From contig JALVEV010000117.1 in NCBI GenBank assembly GCA_027030605.1, positions 1-11,725 of the forward strand: a stretch of 11,725 bases of DNA, in the 5' to 3' direction. Origin of the DNA: Campylobacteraceae bacterium (GTDB lineage Bacteria; Campylobacterota; Campylobacteria; Campylobacterales; Sulfurovaceae). The notes below the pieces were generated by a model that saw only the letters and a list, made by a program, of their open reading frames with translations, did no database searches and was not told where the DNA came from. The position numbers and the translations under genes were made by a program. Of the stretch, positions 6,887-11,725 are shown piece by piece. Each line of letters opens with the position of its first letter. Within the stretch, counting starts at the first letter, position 1.

Positions 6887-6913
6887 TCCCTTTTTAAATA
6901 AAGGGATTTTTTT
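6887..6913 (+). terminator. Intrinsic terminator of the nifS-nifU operon
   Basis: TCCCTTT (6887-6893) pairs perfectly with AAAGGGA (6900-6906) around a 6-base loop, directly followed by seven T (6907-6913), five bases after the nifU stop. This is a standard intrinsic terminator. Confidence 0.85.
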
Positions 6914-6922
6914 ATTTTAGAG

Positions 6923-6931
6923 TGCTATAAT
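6923..6931 (+). promoter_or_regulatory. Extended -10 promoter of the WG/CAP lipoprotein operon
   Basis: TGCTATAAT is a perfect TGnTATAAT, only nine bases after the nifU terminator T run. Transcription would start near 6938, just before the AAAGG ribosome binding site (6939-6943) and about 13 bases before the CTG start. The very short leader supports initiation at 6951 rather than further downstream. Confidence 0.65.
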
Positions 6932-6950
6932 CAACTAAAAAGGCTCTAAA

Positions 6951-7397
6951 CTGAAATATTTACTACCTCTTTTATCTATTTTATTTTTAATAGCTTGTTC
7001 TAAAACTACTCCTATCCCTCCTGAAAAAACAGTTCAAAGTAATTATTTAAATAAAAAAGTGCTTGAGACTATAAACTTTCAGGGTCAAGAGATTCTCCCA
7101 ATTAAGATAAAAAATGAGTTTTACTATGTAAGAGAAGATGGAAAAATTATGAAAACATTAATCTTTGATGGTAAAGCAGATGAATTTTCAGATGGATTAG
7201 CTCGAACTAAAATCAATGGTAAAATAGGCTTTTTCAATCGAAATCTTGAAATAGTACTTAAACCTCTTTATGATTTTGCCTTTCCATTTCATAATGGTGT
7301 AGCAGAGATATGCATGGGGTGTAAAGAGGATGAAGATGGTGTACTAAATGGTGGAAAATGGGAAAAGATAAATCGAGAAGGATTGGTAATTCAATAA
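6951..7397 (+). CDS. WG-repeat lipoprotein with an apparent CTG start
   Basis: A 148-residue lipoprotein if started at CTG 6951. From there the frame reads MKYLLPLLSILFLIAC, a textbook lipoprotein signal with lipobox LIAC and lipidated Cys16. AAAGG lies seven bases upstream and the promoter directly before that. No ATG, GTG or TTG is available at this point in the frame. The first conventional start, GTG at 7059, would remove the whole signal and has no ribosome binding site. Mature residues about 70-130 carry a WG-type repeat (FSDGLARTKINGKIGFFNRN, then PLYDFAFPFHNGVAEI), a beta-rich module common in secreted bacterial proteins and of unclear function. The C-terminal part has a partial second unit (GGKWEKINREGLVI). 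The stop codon overlaps the start of the next lipoprotein gene (TAATG), implying translational coupling. CTG may be true initiation or a strain-specific change from ATG or TTG. Confidence 0.75.
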   Translation: MKYLLPLLSILFLIACSKTTPIPPEKTVQSNYLNKKVLETINFQGQEILPIKIKNEFYYVREDGKIMKTLIFDGKADEFSDGLARTKINGKIGFFNRNLEIVLKPLYDFAFPFHNGVAEICMGCKEDEDGVLNGGKWEKINREGLVIQ

Positions 7398-7978
7398 TGA
7401 AAAGATACATCTATACTACAGCTTTAGCTCTCTTTTTTATAGGATGTCAAAAACAAAAAAAGGTTTCCATTCAAACTTCTATTGAGACTACATCTATAGC
7501 TCAAGAGGGTAGTATTCTACTTCAAACAGCTAACTCTACTACCCAAGATTATGTTCAACTCCATAACCAGCTAAGAGAACAACACTTTCAAGGTCACCCT
7601 CTCACTCGAAGTACCTCCCTCGAAGCAGATGCTCAACTCTATGCTAACCACTTAGCTCAAACAGGTCAATTTACCCATGACCCAACTAATCATCGTCATA
7701 AATATGGTGAAAATCTCTTTGCATTTAGTAAAAATGCTATACCTAATTATGCAGATATTATACAAAAGTGGTACAGTGAGGGTCGCTATTATGATTATGA
7801 TAGCAATCGCTGTCAAAAAGGAAAAGTGTGTGGACACTACACACAGATTATTTGGAAAAGTAGCCAAAAGATAGGGTGTGCTTCAGCTCAATACAAAAAG
7901 GGACGTTTTAAAAATGGTTACGTAACTGTTTGTAAATACTACCCTTATGGAAACATTATAGGAAAACGACCCTACTAA
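7397..7978 (+). CDS. CAP-superfamily lipoprotein, CRISP/PR-1-like subtype
   Basis: A 193-residue lipoprotein. The ATG at 7397 overlaps the previous stop by one base and opens the signal MKRYIYTTALALFFIGC (lipobox FIGC, Cys17). An in-frame ATG at 7358 would place 13 charged residues before the signal and is rejected. A GAAGGA element lies 14 bases upstream, so coupling to the upstream gene probably drives initiation. Residues 50-190 form a CAP (SCP/TAPS) domain. The cavity tetrad is complete: His94, Glu105 (in GENLF), Glu128 (in WYSEG) and His147 (in CGHYTQIIW). Both CRISP signatures are present (GHYTQIIWKSSQKIGCA; YVTVCKYYPYGN). Cys139, Cys145, Cys161 and Cys179 could form disulfides, as in plant PR-1. 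CAP proteins of eukaryotes bind lipids or sterols, while bacterial roles are largely unknown. Expected on the periplasmic or outer surface. Confidence 0.9.
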   Translation: MKRYIYTTALALFFIGCQKQKKVSIQTSIETTSIAQEGSILLQTANSTTQDYVQLHNQLREQHFQGHPLTRSTSLEADAQLYANHLAQTGQFTHDPTNHRHKYGENLFAFSKNAIPNYADIIQKWYSEGRYYDYDSNRCQKGKVCGHYTQIIWKSSQKIGCASAQYKKGRFKNGYVTVCKYYPYGNIIGKRPY

Positions 7979-8070
7979 TGACCACTAACCCCTACACCAA
8001 AAGATTAAAATAACTCACTTTTTTCACTTCATAACTCTACTTTTACTCTTTTTTGTTAAAAATTAATAAT

Positions 8071-8097
8071 TTTAATAAAATATTATATTTTATTAAA
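8071..8097. repeat. 27-base all-A/T perfect palindrome upstream of the second CAP gene
   Basis: TTTAATAAAATAT (8071-8083) and ATATTTTATTAAA (8085-8097) are perfectly complementary arms around a single T. The palindrome ends where a -35 would be expected for the -10 at 8120. It may be an operator, though it fits the Helicobacter Fur box form TAATAATnATTATTA only loosely. Confidence 0.45.
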
Positions 8098-8119
8098 TAT
8101 TAATTAAGTTTAATAGTAG

Positions 8120-8125
8120 TATACT
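8120..8125 (+). promoter_or_regulatory. Candidate -10 box of the second CAP gene
   Basis: TATACT at 8120-8125 would start transcription near 8132, giving a leader of about 26 bases with AAGGA at 8147-8151. No clear -35 is visible; the A/T palindrome occupies that zone. Confidence 0.45.
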
Positions 8126-8157
8126 AATTTTAACAGAAAAGAATACAAGGAAATATC

Positions 8158-8748
8158 ATGACACTAATTAAAACATTTTTACTTATAATTGCTTCAATCT
8201 TATTTATCGGATGTGGGGGAGCTGCAAACTCTGCACCAACAACTCAAAACTCTCTTGACAAAAAAGTTTATGAAAAAGCAATACAAACAACAAAAGAGGA
8301 GATTTTAAATGCTATCAACAAAGCTCGTTCAGTAGCAAGAGATTGTCATGATGGTTTAGGTGTTGTTCCTGCAGCTCCTGCTCTTACATGGAATGACGAA
8401 CTTTATGCTTCTGCTTATGAACACTCTTACGACTTAGCAACAAGTAACACTTTTTCCCACTACGGTTCAGGAACAGCTTCTGATGTGACTGGTTCAAACA
8501 GTGGTGAGCAGAGCTATTTCATTGATAGAATTGAAGCAAATGGATACACAGACTATAAAATCATTGGAGAAAATATCGCAGGTGGTCATACAACTATTGA
8601 AGCTGCTGTTGATGCTTGGATTGCCTCTCCTGCTCACTGCACAAACCTTATGAACAGTGATTTTAAAGAAGTGGGTGTTGCTATAGCTGTAGATGAGAGT
8701 TCAGATTACGGAATCTACTGGACACAAAGTTTTGGTGCAAAAAAATAA
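8158..8748 (+). CDS. CAP-superfamily lipoprotein, YkwD-like bacterial subtype
   Basis: A 196-residue lipoprotein. ATG 8158 follows AAGGA by six bases and opens the signal MTLIKTFLLIIASILFIGC (lipobox FIGC, Cys19). Residues 45-193 match the bacterial CAP consensus: INKAR (53-57), LTWNDEL (76-82), His101 in FSHYG, Glu138 in GENIAGG, the W-x-x-SPAHC segment (154-161) in place of the usual WMNSPGHR, FKEVGVAIA, and YWTQSFG (187-193). Cys63 and Cys161 may pair. In Bacillus and other bacteria this subtype is secreted or surface-bound with no settled activity. It lies 179 bases after another CAP lipoprotein of a different subtype, with its own promoter. The two are only distantly similar, which argues against a recent tandem duplication. 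Confidence 0.9.
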   Translation: MTLIKTFLLIIASILFIGCGGAANSAPTTQNSLDKKVYEKAIQTTKEEILNAINKARSVARDCHDGLGVVPAAPALTWNDELYASAYEHSYDLATSNTFSHYGSGTASDVTGSNSGEQSYFIDRIEANGYTDYKIIGENIAGGHTTIEAAVDAWIASPAHCTNLMNSDFKEVGVAIAVDESSDYGIYWTQSFGAKK

Positions 8749-8784
8749 CAATTTTAAACTTTTTTAAATAGTAAATAGTATCTA

Positions 8785-9067
8785 TTAAGTGATATTTCCA
8801 CTAAATTAATAGTTACTTAAATAAATACCCTCTATTCCCAAAAAAATATATTCAAATTTAAAGTGGGAGAGTAGGGAAAAGGGTATTAACTGATAGTTTC
8901 ATACCGTTCCTTTTGGAGGTGGGAGATGAAAAAAATATAAAATATAAAACCATCAATGAGAGTCAATTGGGAAAATATTGAGGAGATTTTGTGACTCTCA
9001 TGGCAGTATTTTAACAACAGAAAGTGTTTAAATCGTGAAAACTGAAATAGAATAGCGTTTTTTTTTT
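8785..9067 (+). ncRNA. Candidate structured RNA element between the CAP and LysM genes
   Basis: This 413-base gap (8749-9161) has no convincing gene but a dense series of pairing arms on the plus strand. P1: TTAAGT 8785-8790 with ACTTAA 8815-8820. P2: AATACCC 8824-8830 with GGGTATT 8881-8887, enclosing a stem between 8832-8840 and 8864-8874. P3, which competes with P2: GGTAT 8882-8886 with ATACC 8901-8905, enclosing AACT-GAT-AGTT. P4: ATGAGAGTCA 8956-8965 with TGACTCTCAT 8992-9001, perfect, enclosing AAAAT/ATTTT 8972-8990. A T10 run follows at 9058-9067. GGAGG 8915-8919 precedes a four-codon ORF (MKKI, 8926-8940). It matches no RNA family I recognise (6S, SRP, tmRNA, RNase P or the common riboswitches). 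Strand and limits are inferred. It could be a small RNA, a long leader of the LysM gene, or the remains of a mobile element. Confidence 0.35.
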
Positions 9068-9080
9068 AATATATTATTTT

Positions 9081-9127
9081 AAACTTAATTTTAAGTTTTT
9101 AAATGTTAAAATAAGTTAATTTATAAT
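9081..9127 (+). promoter_or_regulatory. Inverted repeat and -10 box upstream of the LysM gene
   Basis: AAACTTAA (9081-9088) and TTAAGTTT (9091-9098) are perfect arms around two bases. TATAAT at 9122-9127 could be the -10, giving a leader of about 28 bases with AGGAG at 9152-9156. The repeat would sit just upstream of the -35 position. The region is almost pure A/T, so the call is tentative. Confidence 0.4.
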
Positions 9128-9161
9128 AATATATATTTTAAATTGATTATGAGGAGAAGAG

Positions 9162-9959
9162 ATGTACTACAACACTAATAAACTAACTAATGACTACTAC
9201 AACTCATATAAACGTGAAATGCAAGAGCTTGAAGATTATGAAAAACAAGGGAAGATTCAAAAAAGGATGAAACTTATTTTTATTATGGTTATTTTGATTC
9301 TATTAGGATTTTCAAGTTACTATCTCTATAGATACTTTAATCCTATTATAAAAGACAACTATAAAATAGGAAAAGACTTTACAAAAAAGAGCCAACTGCC
9401 ACCACCTATTACTATTAAGGAAGAAGAACTACCTAAAAGTCCTCAATTAATCGCTTTAAACAATGAGAAAAAAACAACTATCTCACAACAAGATATTAGA
9501 TTAATTGTCAAAATTATTATAGATGAGTTACATAAACAAAAAGAGCTTTCTCTTGAAGAGCAACTTATGGCTGTTGAGTCTAAAACTTATATACCTAAAG
9601 AGTTAAAAGAGAATAACTACTACAATAAAGTTGTTCTCTCAAAAAATCATAAAAAGGATAATAAAGATATCCAAAATAGACAATTACTCAAGTTATCAAA
9701 TGAGATTAACCATGTTATAGAGAAACCAACTAAAAAGAATATTCTAACTGAATATTCAAAAGCGATAAAAAAAGAGTTATCTGAACGAAAAAATGAGATG
9801 TGTGTAATTGTTGTGAAAAAAGGAGATACACTCTCTCGTATTGCGAAAAGAGCTTATGGAGACTATAACGCTTATCCTAAAATATTTTCTGCAAATCCTG
9901 AAATTATTAAAAATCCAGACCAAATTTATGAGGGTATGAGATTGCGTATTCCTTCATAG
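9162..9959 (+). CDS. Inner-membrane-anchored LysM-domain protein
   Basis: A 265-residue protein starting at ATG 9162, with AGGAG five bases upstream. Residues 1-37 are charged (several Lys/Arg just before the helix), residues 38-56 are a single hydrophobic segment (LIFIMVILILLGFSSYYLY), and the rest is polar. The layout fits an N-in, C-out anchor rather than a cleaved signal. Residues 60-210 are Lys/Glu-rich and probably extended or helical. Residues 215-264 form one LysM domain (VVKKGDTLSRIAKRAYGDYNAYPKIF and so on to LRIPS) of the kind that binds peptidoglycan glycan chains. No catalytic domain is attached, so it may tether or space the inner membrane to the wall, or recruit partners. It appears to be a single-gene unit with a terminator at its own 3' end. 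Confidence 0.85.
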   Translation: MYYNTNKLTNDYYNSYKREMQELEDYEKQGKIQKRMKLIFIMVILILLGFSSYYLYRYFNPIIKDNYKIGKDFTKKSQLPPPITIKEEELPKSPQLIALNNEKKTTISQQDIRLIVKIIIDELHKQKELSLEEQLMAVESKTYIPKELKENNYYNKVVLSKNHKKDNKDIQNRQLLKLSNEINHVIEKPTKKNILTEYSKAIKKELSERKNEMCVIVVKKGDTLSRIAKRAYGDYNAYPKIFSANPEIIKNPDQIYEGMRLRIPS

Positions 9960-9966
9960 TTTTTTT
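9925..9966 (+). terminator. Intrinsic terminator overlapping the LysM stop codon
   Basis: ATGAGGG (9928-9934) pairs with CCTTCAT (9951-9957), seven pairs with one G-T wobble; T9927-A9958 and T9926-G9959 can extend it. Seven T follow at 9960-9966. The 3' arm therefore runs into the TAG stop (9957-9959), so the terminator is partly made of the last codons (EGMRLRIPS). Confidence 0.5.
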
Positions 9967-9997
9967 CTCTAAATTCTTTCTAACATTAAGTACATTA

Positions 9998-10006
9998 TGT
10001 TATATT
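9998..10006 (+). promoter_or_regulatory. Extended -10 promoter of the DUF420 gene
   Basis: TGTTATATT fits TGnTATAnT. Transcription would start near 10013, with a leader of about 35 bases holding AAAAGGA (10035-10041) six bases before the ATG. No -35 is evident. Confidence 0.5.
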
Positions 10007-10047
10007 AAAATTCAAAAATATAGATTTTTTATTTAAAAGGACAACAT

Positions 10048-10527
10048 ATGGACTATATGTTTCAGAATGGATTTTTAGGTACGAGAGCTCCTTTTTTTAT
10101 GGATTTTGTTATGATTATAGTTGCATTGCTTCCTCTTTTGGTAATGGGGGCTATCTCGATGGCAAAGGTAAAAGAGTATAAACTTCATGCAATCACTCAA
10201 AATATTATCTTTGTAGTCTCTGTTATTGTTGTAGGCTACTTTGAGTATGGGGTACGTTCAGTAGGTGGATTTGAAACATTTATGGAAGAGAGTCATGCTT
10301 CTCATAGTTACTCTCTTTATGTCTTAATCTTTCATATTGTAGTAGCCACTCTTAGTTTAGTAATTTGGGTAAAAACACTTTGGTCAGCAAGAGGTGCTAC
10401 TCAAAGTAGTCAGCTACCTGGGAACTATTCACAAAGTCATAAAAAAATTGGAAAACTTACCTTCTTAGGTATCTGCCTAACAGCTTTTACAGGTATTTGG
10501 GTTTATATTTTACTCTTTGTATATTAA
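10048..10527 (+). CDS. DUF420 family membrane protein (YozB/CtaM-like)
   Basis: A 159-residue polytopic membrane protein with four hydrophobic segments at about 17-38, 50-66, 89-108 and 137-158. Histidines at 47, 83, 86, 96 and 131 lie near the helix ends; DUF420 proteins have conserved histidines in such places. SHKKIGKLTFLGICLTAFTG (130-149) is the typical last-helix region. In Staphylococcus aureus the DUF420 protein CtaM is needed for maturation of a haem-A quinol oxidase; whether that role holds in Campylobacterota, which mostly use cbb3 oxidases, is unknown. The start at 10048 has AAAAGGA six bases upstream. Its stop lies 12 bases from the stop of the convergent tamB-like gene. No oxidase gene is seen nearby, so a respiratory role rests on family membership alone. 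Confidence 0.75.
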   Translation: MDYMFQNGFLGTRAPFFMDFVMIIVALLPLLVMGAISMAKVKEYKLHAITQNIIFVVSVIVVGYFEYGVRSVGGFETFMEESHASHSYSLYVLIFHIVVATLSLVIWVKTLWSARGATQSSQLPGNYSQSHKKIGKLTFLGICLTAFTGIWVYILLFVY

Positions 10528-10539
10528 TGCTTGGTGCGA

Positions 10540-11725
10540 TTACCTAAACCGTTTACGAAAATAGACATCAATACTTTGAGACGGCACTGTCTTTTGATGG
10601 TGTCCCACCTCTACTTTAATATTTTTATTTACCTCATACTCTAAAAGTAAAGAGTTCCCCTCTTTTGAATTTTCAATAATTACCATACTATTGTCACTTA
10701 CCTTTTTACCCACTTGAACAGCATACCCTTCACCTGTTCCATCATCTTTAATTAACACTCTATCTAACTCTACCTCATAGGCTAAATCACGTGCCGCCTG
10801 ATTCATAATAAAGAGTTGAGCCTCACGACCGAGTGAACCTTTACCCTCAGCTAGACTAGCTGTAGAGACCCCCAAAAGAAGATAGGACAAAATATCTTTT
10901 TTAGGTAGAGGTGGATTAGAAGAGAAGGTTAACTTTGGACGTTTAGCATTACCATGAATACCTATAGTAATTAAAACATCAGGTAGCTCGTAGTCTACCT
11001 TTAAGTCAAGTAGAGGGTTAATCTCTTTTGCTCCTCTAAAAACAATAGTTGAATCGACTACTTGAAATACCTTTGGTGCCTGTTCTACCCTACCCCTTAT
11101 ATCTTCTACCTTTCCTAACATACGTAGAGTTTTACCAAATTTCTTCTGTGCCTTTACATCAACGGTAAATTTTAGGTCAATATCGCGTGTCTTGTAGTTT
11201 GCTTCAGGAGCAACAATGGCAATATCGACAAAGGTATTTTGTAAAAAGTCATCTTCTCCTGCTTGTTTCTCCTTATCTTTTTTAGTAATAATCACCACAT
11301 CATTATCATATGAAGGGTCAAGATATTTAGACTCATAGAAGATTTTTAACCTATCTAACACAAGACGACCCATAATCTTTTTCTTTTTAAAGTTTTGCAG
11401 ATAATCAATGTTACAACTTAAAACCACATCCCCATACTCTGGGTGTCCTAAGGGTAGTTTTGTCACTTTAAATTTCGCCTTTAAATTTTCAGTATCACCT
11501 TTAGCTTTAACCAAAATATTTGGGTGCATATCTATTAGCACATCTCTCTTTTTACCTAAATTTACAAACCCTTTTTGGTTAAGGTAGAAGTTTTTATTTA
11601 GACGTTTATCCTTAAATCCTGTTGTCTTAAAGCTAAACTTATTGAGGGTGAGCAACTCTTTGTTATATTTTGCATCCAAATCTAACGCTTCAATATTGAA
11701 CTTCTCAAAAGCTATCTTTTTAGAG
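10540..11725 (-). CDS. tamB: TamB-like translocation/assembly protein (DUF490), C-terminal part (cut by window edge)
   Basis: The last 394 residues of a larger protein; the frame continues open to the right edge (...KFNIEALDLDAKYNKELLTLN...), so the TTG at 11679 is an internal Leu codon and not a start. TamB/YhdP-type proteins form long beta-taco structures between inner and outer membrane that carry phospholipids; TamB works with the Omp85 protein TamA or BamA. Seen here: repetitive short amphipathic beta-strands, then the DUF490 core with ITIGIHGNAKRPKLTFSSNP, PPLPKKDILSYLLLG (the P-x-L-x-x-x-x-I-L-S-x-L-L-x-G family signature) and YEVELDRVLIKDDG, and a C-terminal barrel-like end closing VYFRKRFR. 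It converges on the DUF420 gene with a 12-base gap and no obvious terminator. A tamA/BamA-like gene may lie upstream, beyond the window. Confidence 0.88.
   Translation of the reverse strand, partial: SKKIAFEKFNIEALDLDAKYNKELLTLNKFSFKTTGFKDKRLNKNFYLNQKGFVNLGKKRDVLIDMHPNILVKAKGDTENLKAKFKVTKLPLGHPEYGDVVLSCNIDYLQNFKKKKIMGRLVLDRLKIFYESKYLDPSYDNDVVIITKKDKEKQAGEDDFLQNTFVDIAIVAPEANYKTRDIDLKFTVDVKAQKKFGKTLRMLGKVEDIRGRVEQAPKVFQVVDSTIVFRGAKEINPLLDLKVDYELPDVLITIGIHGNAKRPKLTFSSNPPLPKKDILSYLLLGVSTASLAEGKGSLGREAQLFIMNQAARDLAYEVELDRVLIKDDGTGEGYAVQVGKKVSDNSMVIIENSKEGNSLLLEYEVNKNIKVEVGHHQKTVPSQSIDVYFRKRFR

Noticed and set aside
7652..7874. Small frames on both strands within the first CAP gene
   Set aside because: They are out of frame with a domain that has all its signature motifs, and they have no ribosome binding sites.
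7978..8013. Eleven-residue ORF (MTTNPYTKRLK) overlapping the first CAP stop as TAATG
   Set aside because: It is too short to judge and has no family match. A neighbouring frame (7989-8066) is open and hydrophobic but has no start codon. Likely chance in A/T-rich DNA.
8883..9060. Protein-like fragments in several frames of both strands in the structured region (for example a frame of about 60 codons between stops on the minus strand, ending at about 8887)
   Set aside because: No frame has a start codon with a ribosome site and a recognisable product. The strong inverted repeats explain the region better. A decayed gene or IS remnant is still possible.
8749..9161. Retron, 6S RNA, SRP RNA or riboswitch of a known class
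   Set aside because: There is no reverse transcriptase gene in the window, and none of the conserved core sequences I know for these RNAs is present.

Overview
The window looks like a chromosomal piece of a low-GC Campylobacterota (epsilonproteobacterial) genome, probably a free-living relative of Sulfurovum, Sulfurimonas or Arcobacter. The main reasons are the stand-alone nifS-nifU pair without other nif genes (the housekeeping Fe-S system of this phylum), the strongly AT-rich intergenic DNA, promoters that mostly read as extended -10 boxes without a clear -35, and the envelope gene set. The genus is a guess. No transposase, integrase, phage gene, tRNA, rRNA or CRISPR array was seen.

Layout. 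1-756 (minus): N-terminal 252 codons of the translational GTPase TypA/BipA, cut by the left edge. 1073-1741 (plus): secreted outer-membrane beta-barrel protein with a Pro/Glu/Ala tract ahead of the barrel. 1881-3509 (plus): YcbB/LdtD-like L,D-transpeptidase starting at TTG. 3499-4320 (minus): kinesin-light-chain-like TPR protein whose 3' end overlaps the transpeptidase gene. 4321-4685: very AT-rich divergent regulatory region with several inverted repeats. 4686-6881 (plus): nifS-nifU, closed by an intrinsic terminator. 6951-8748 (plus): three lipoprotein genes, namely a WG-repeat protein that seems to start at CTG, a CRISP/PR-1-like CAP protein overlapping it by one base, and a YkwD-like CAP protein with its own promoter. 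8749-9161: a 413-base gene-free stretch rich in inverted repeats, the best candidate here for an undescribed RNA element. 9162-9959 (plus): inner-membrane-anchored LysM protein. 10048-10527 (plus): DUF420 membrane protein. 10540-11725 (minus): C-terminal part of a TamB-like protein, cut by the right edge.

How the genes fit together. Most of the window concerns the cell envelope: an L,D-transpeptidase and a LysM protein act on or bind peptidoglycan, TamB serves lipid or outer-membrane protein traffic, and one barrel protein and three lipoproteins lie in the outer membrane or periplasm. nifS-nifU is a separate housekeeping operon. It has two operator-like inverted repeats upstream, one of which matches the length and half-site layout of an IscR type 1 site.

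The strongest points for follow-up are the structured region 8785-9067, the CTG-initiated lipoprotein, the two adjacent CAP lipoproteins from different subfamilies, the IscR-like site before nifS, and two intrinsic terminators that lie inside coding sequence.
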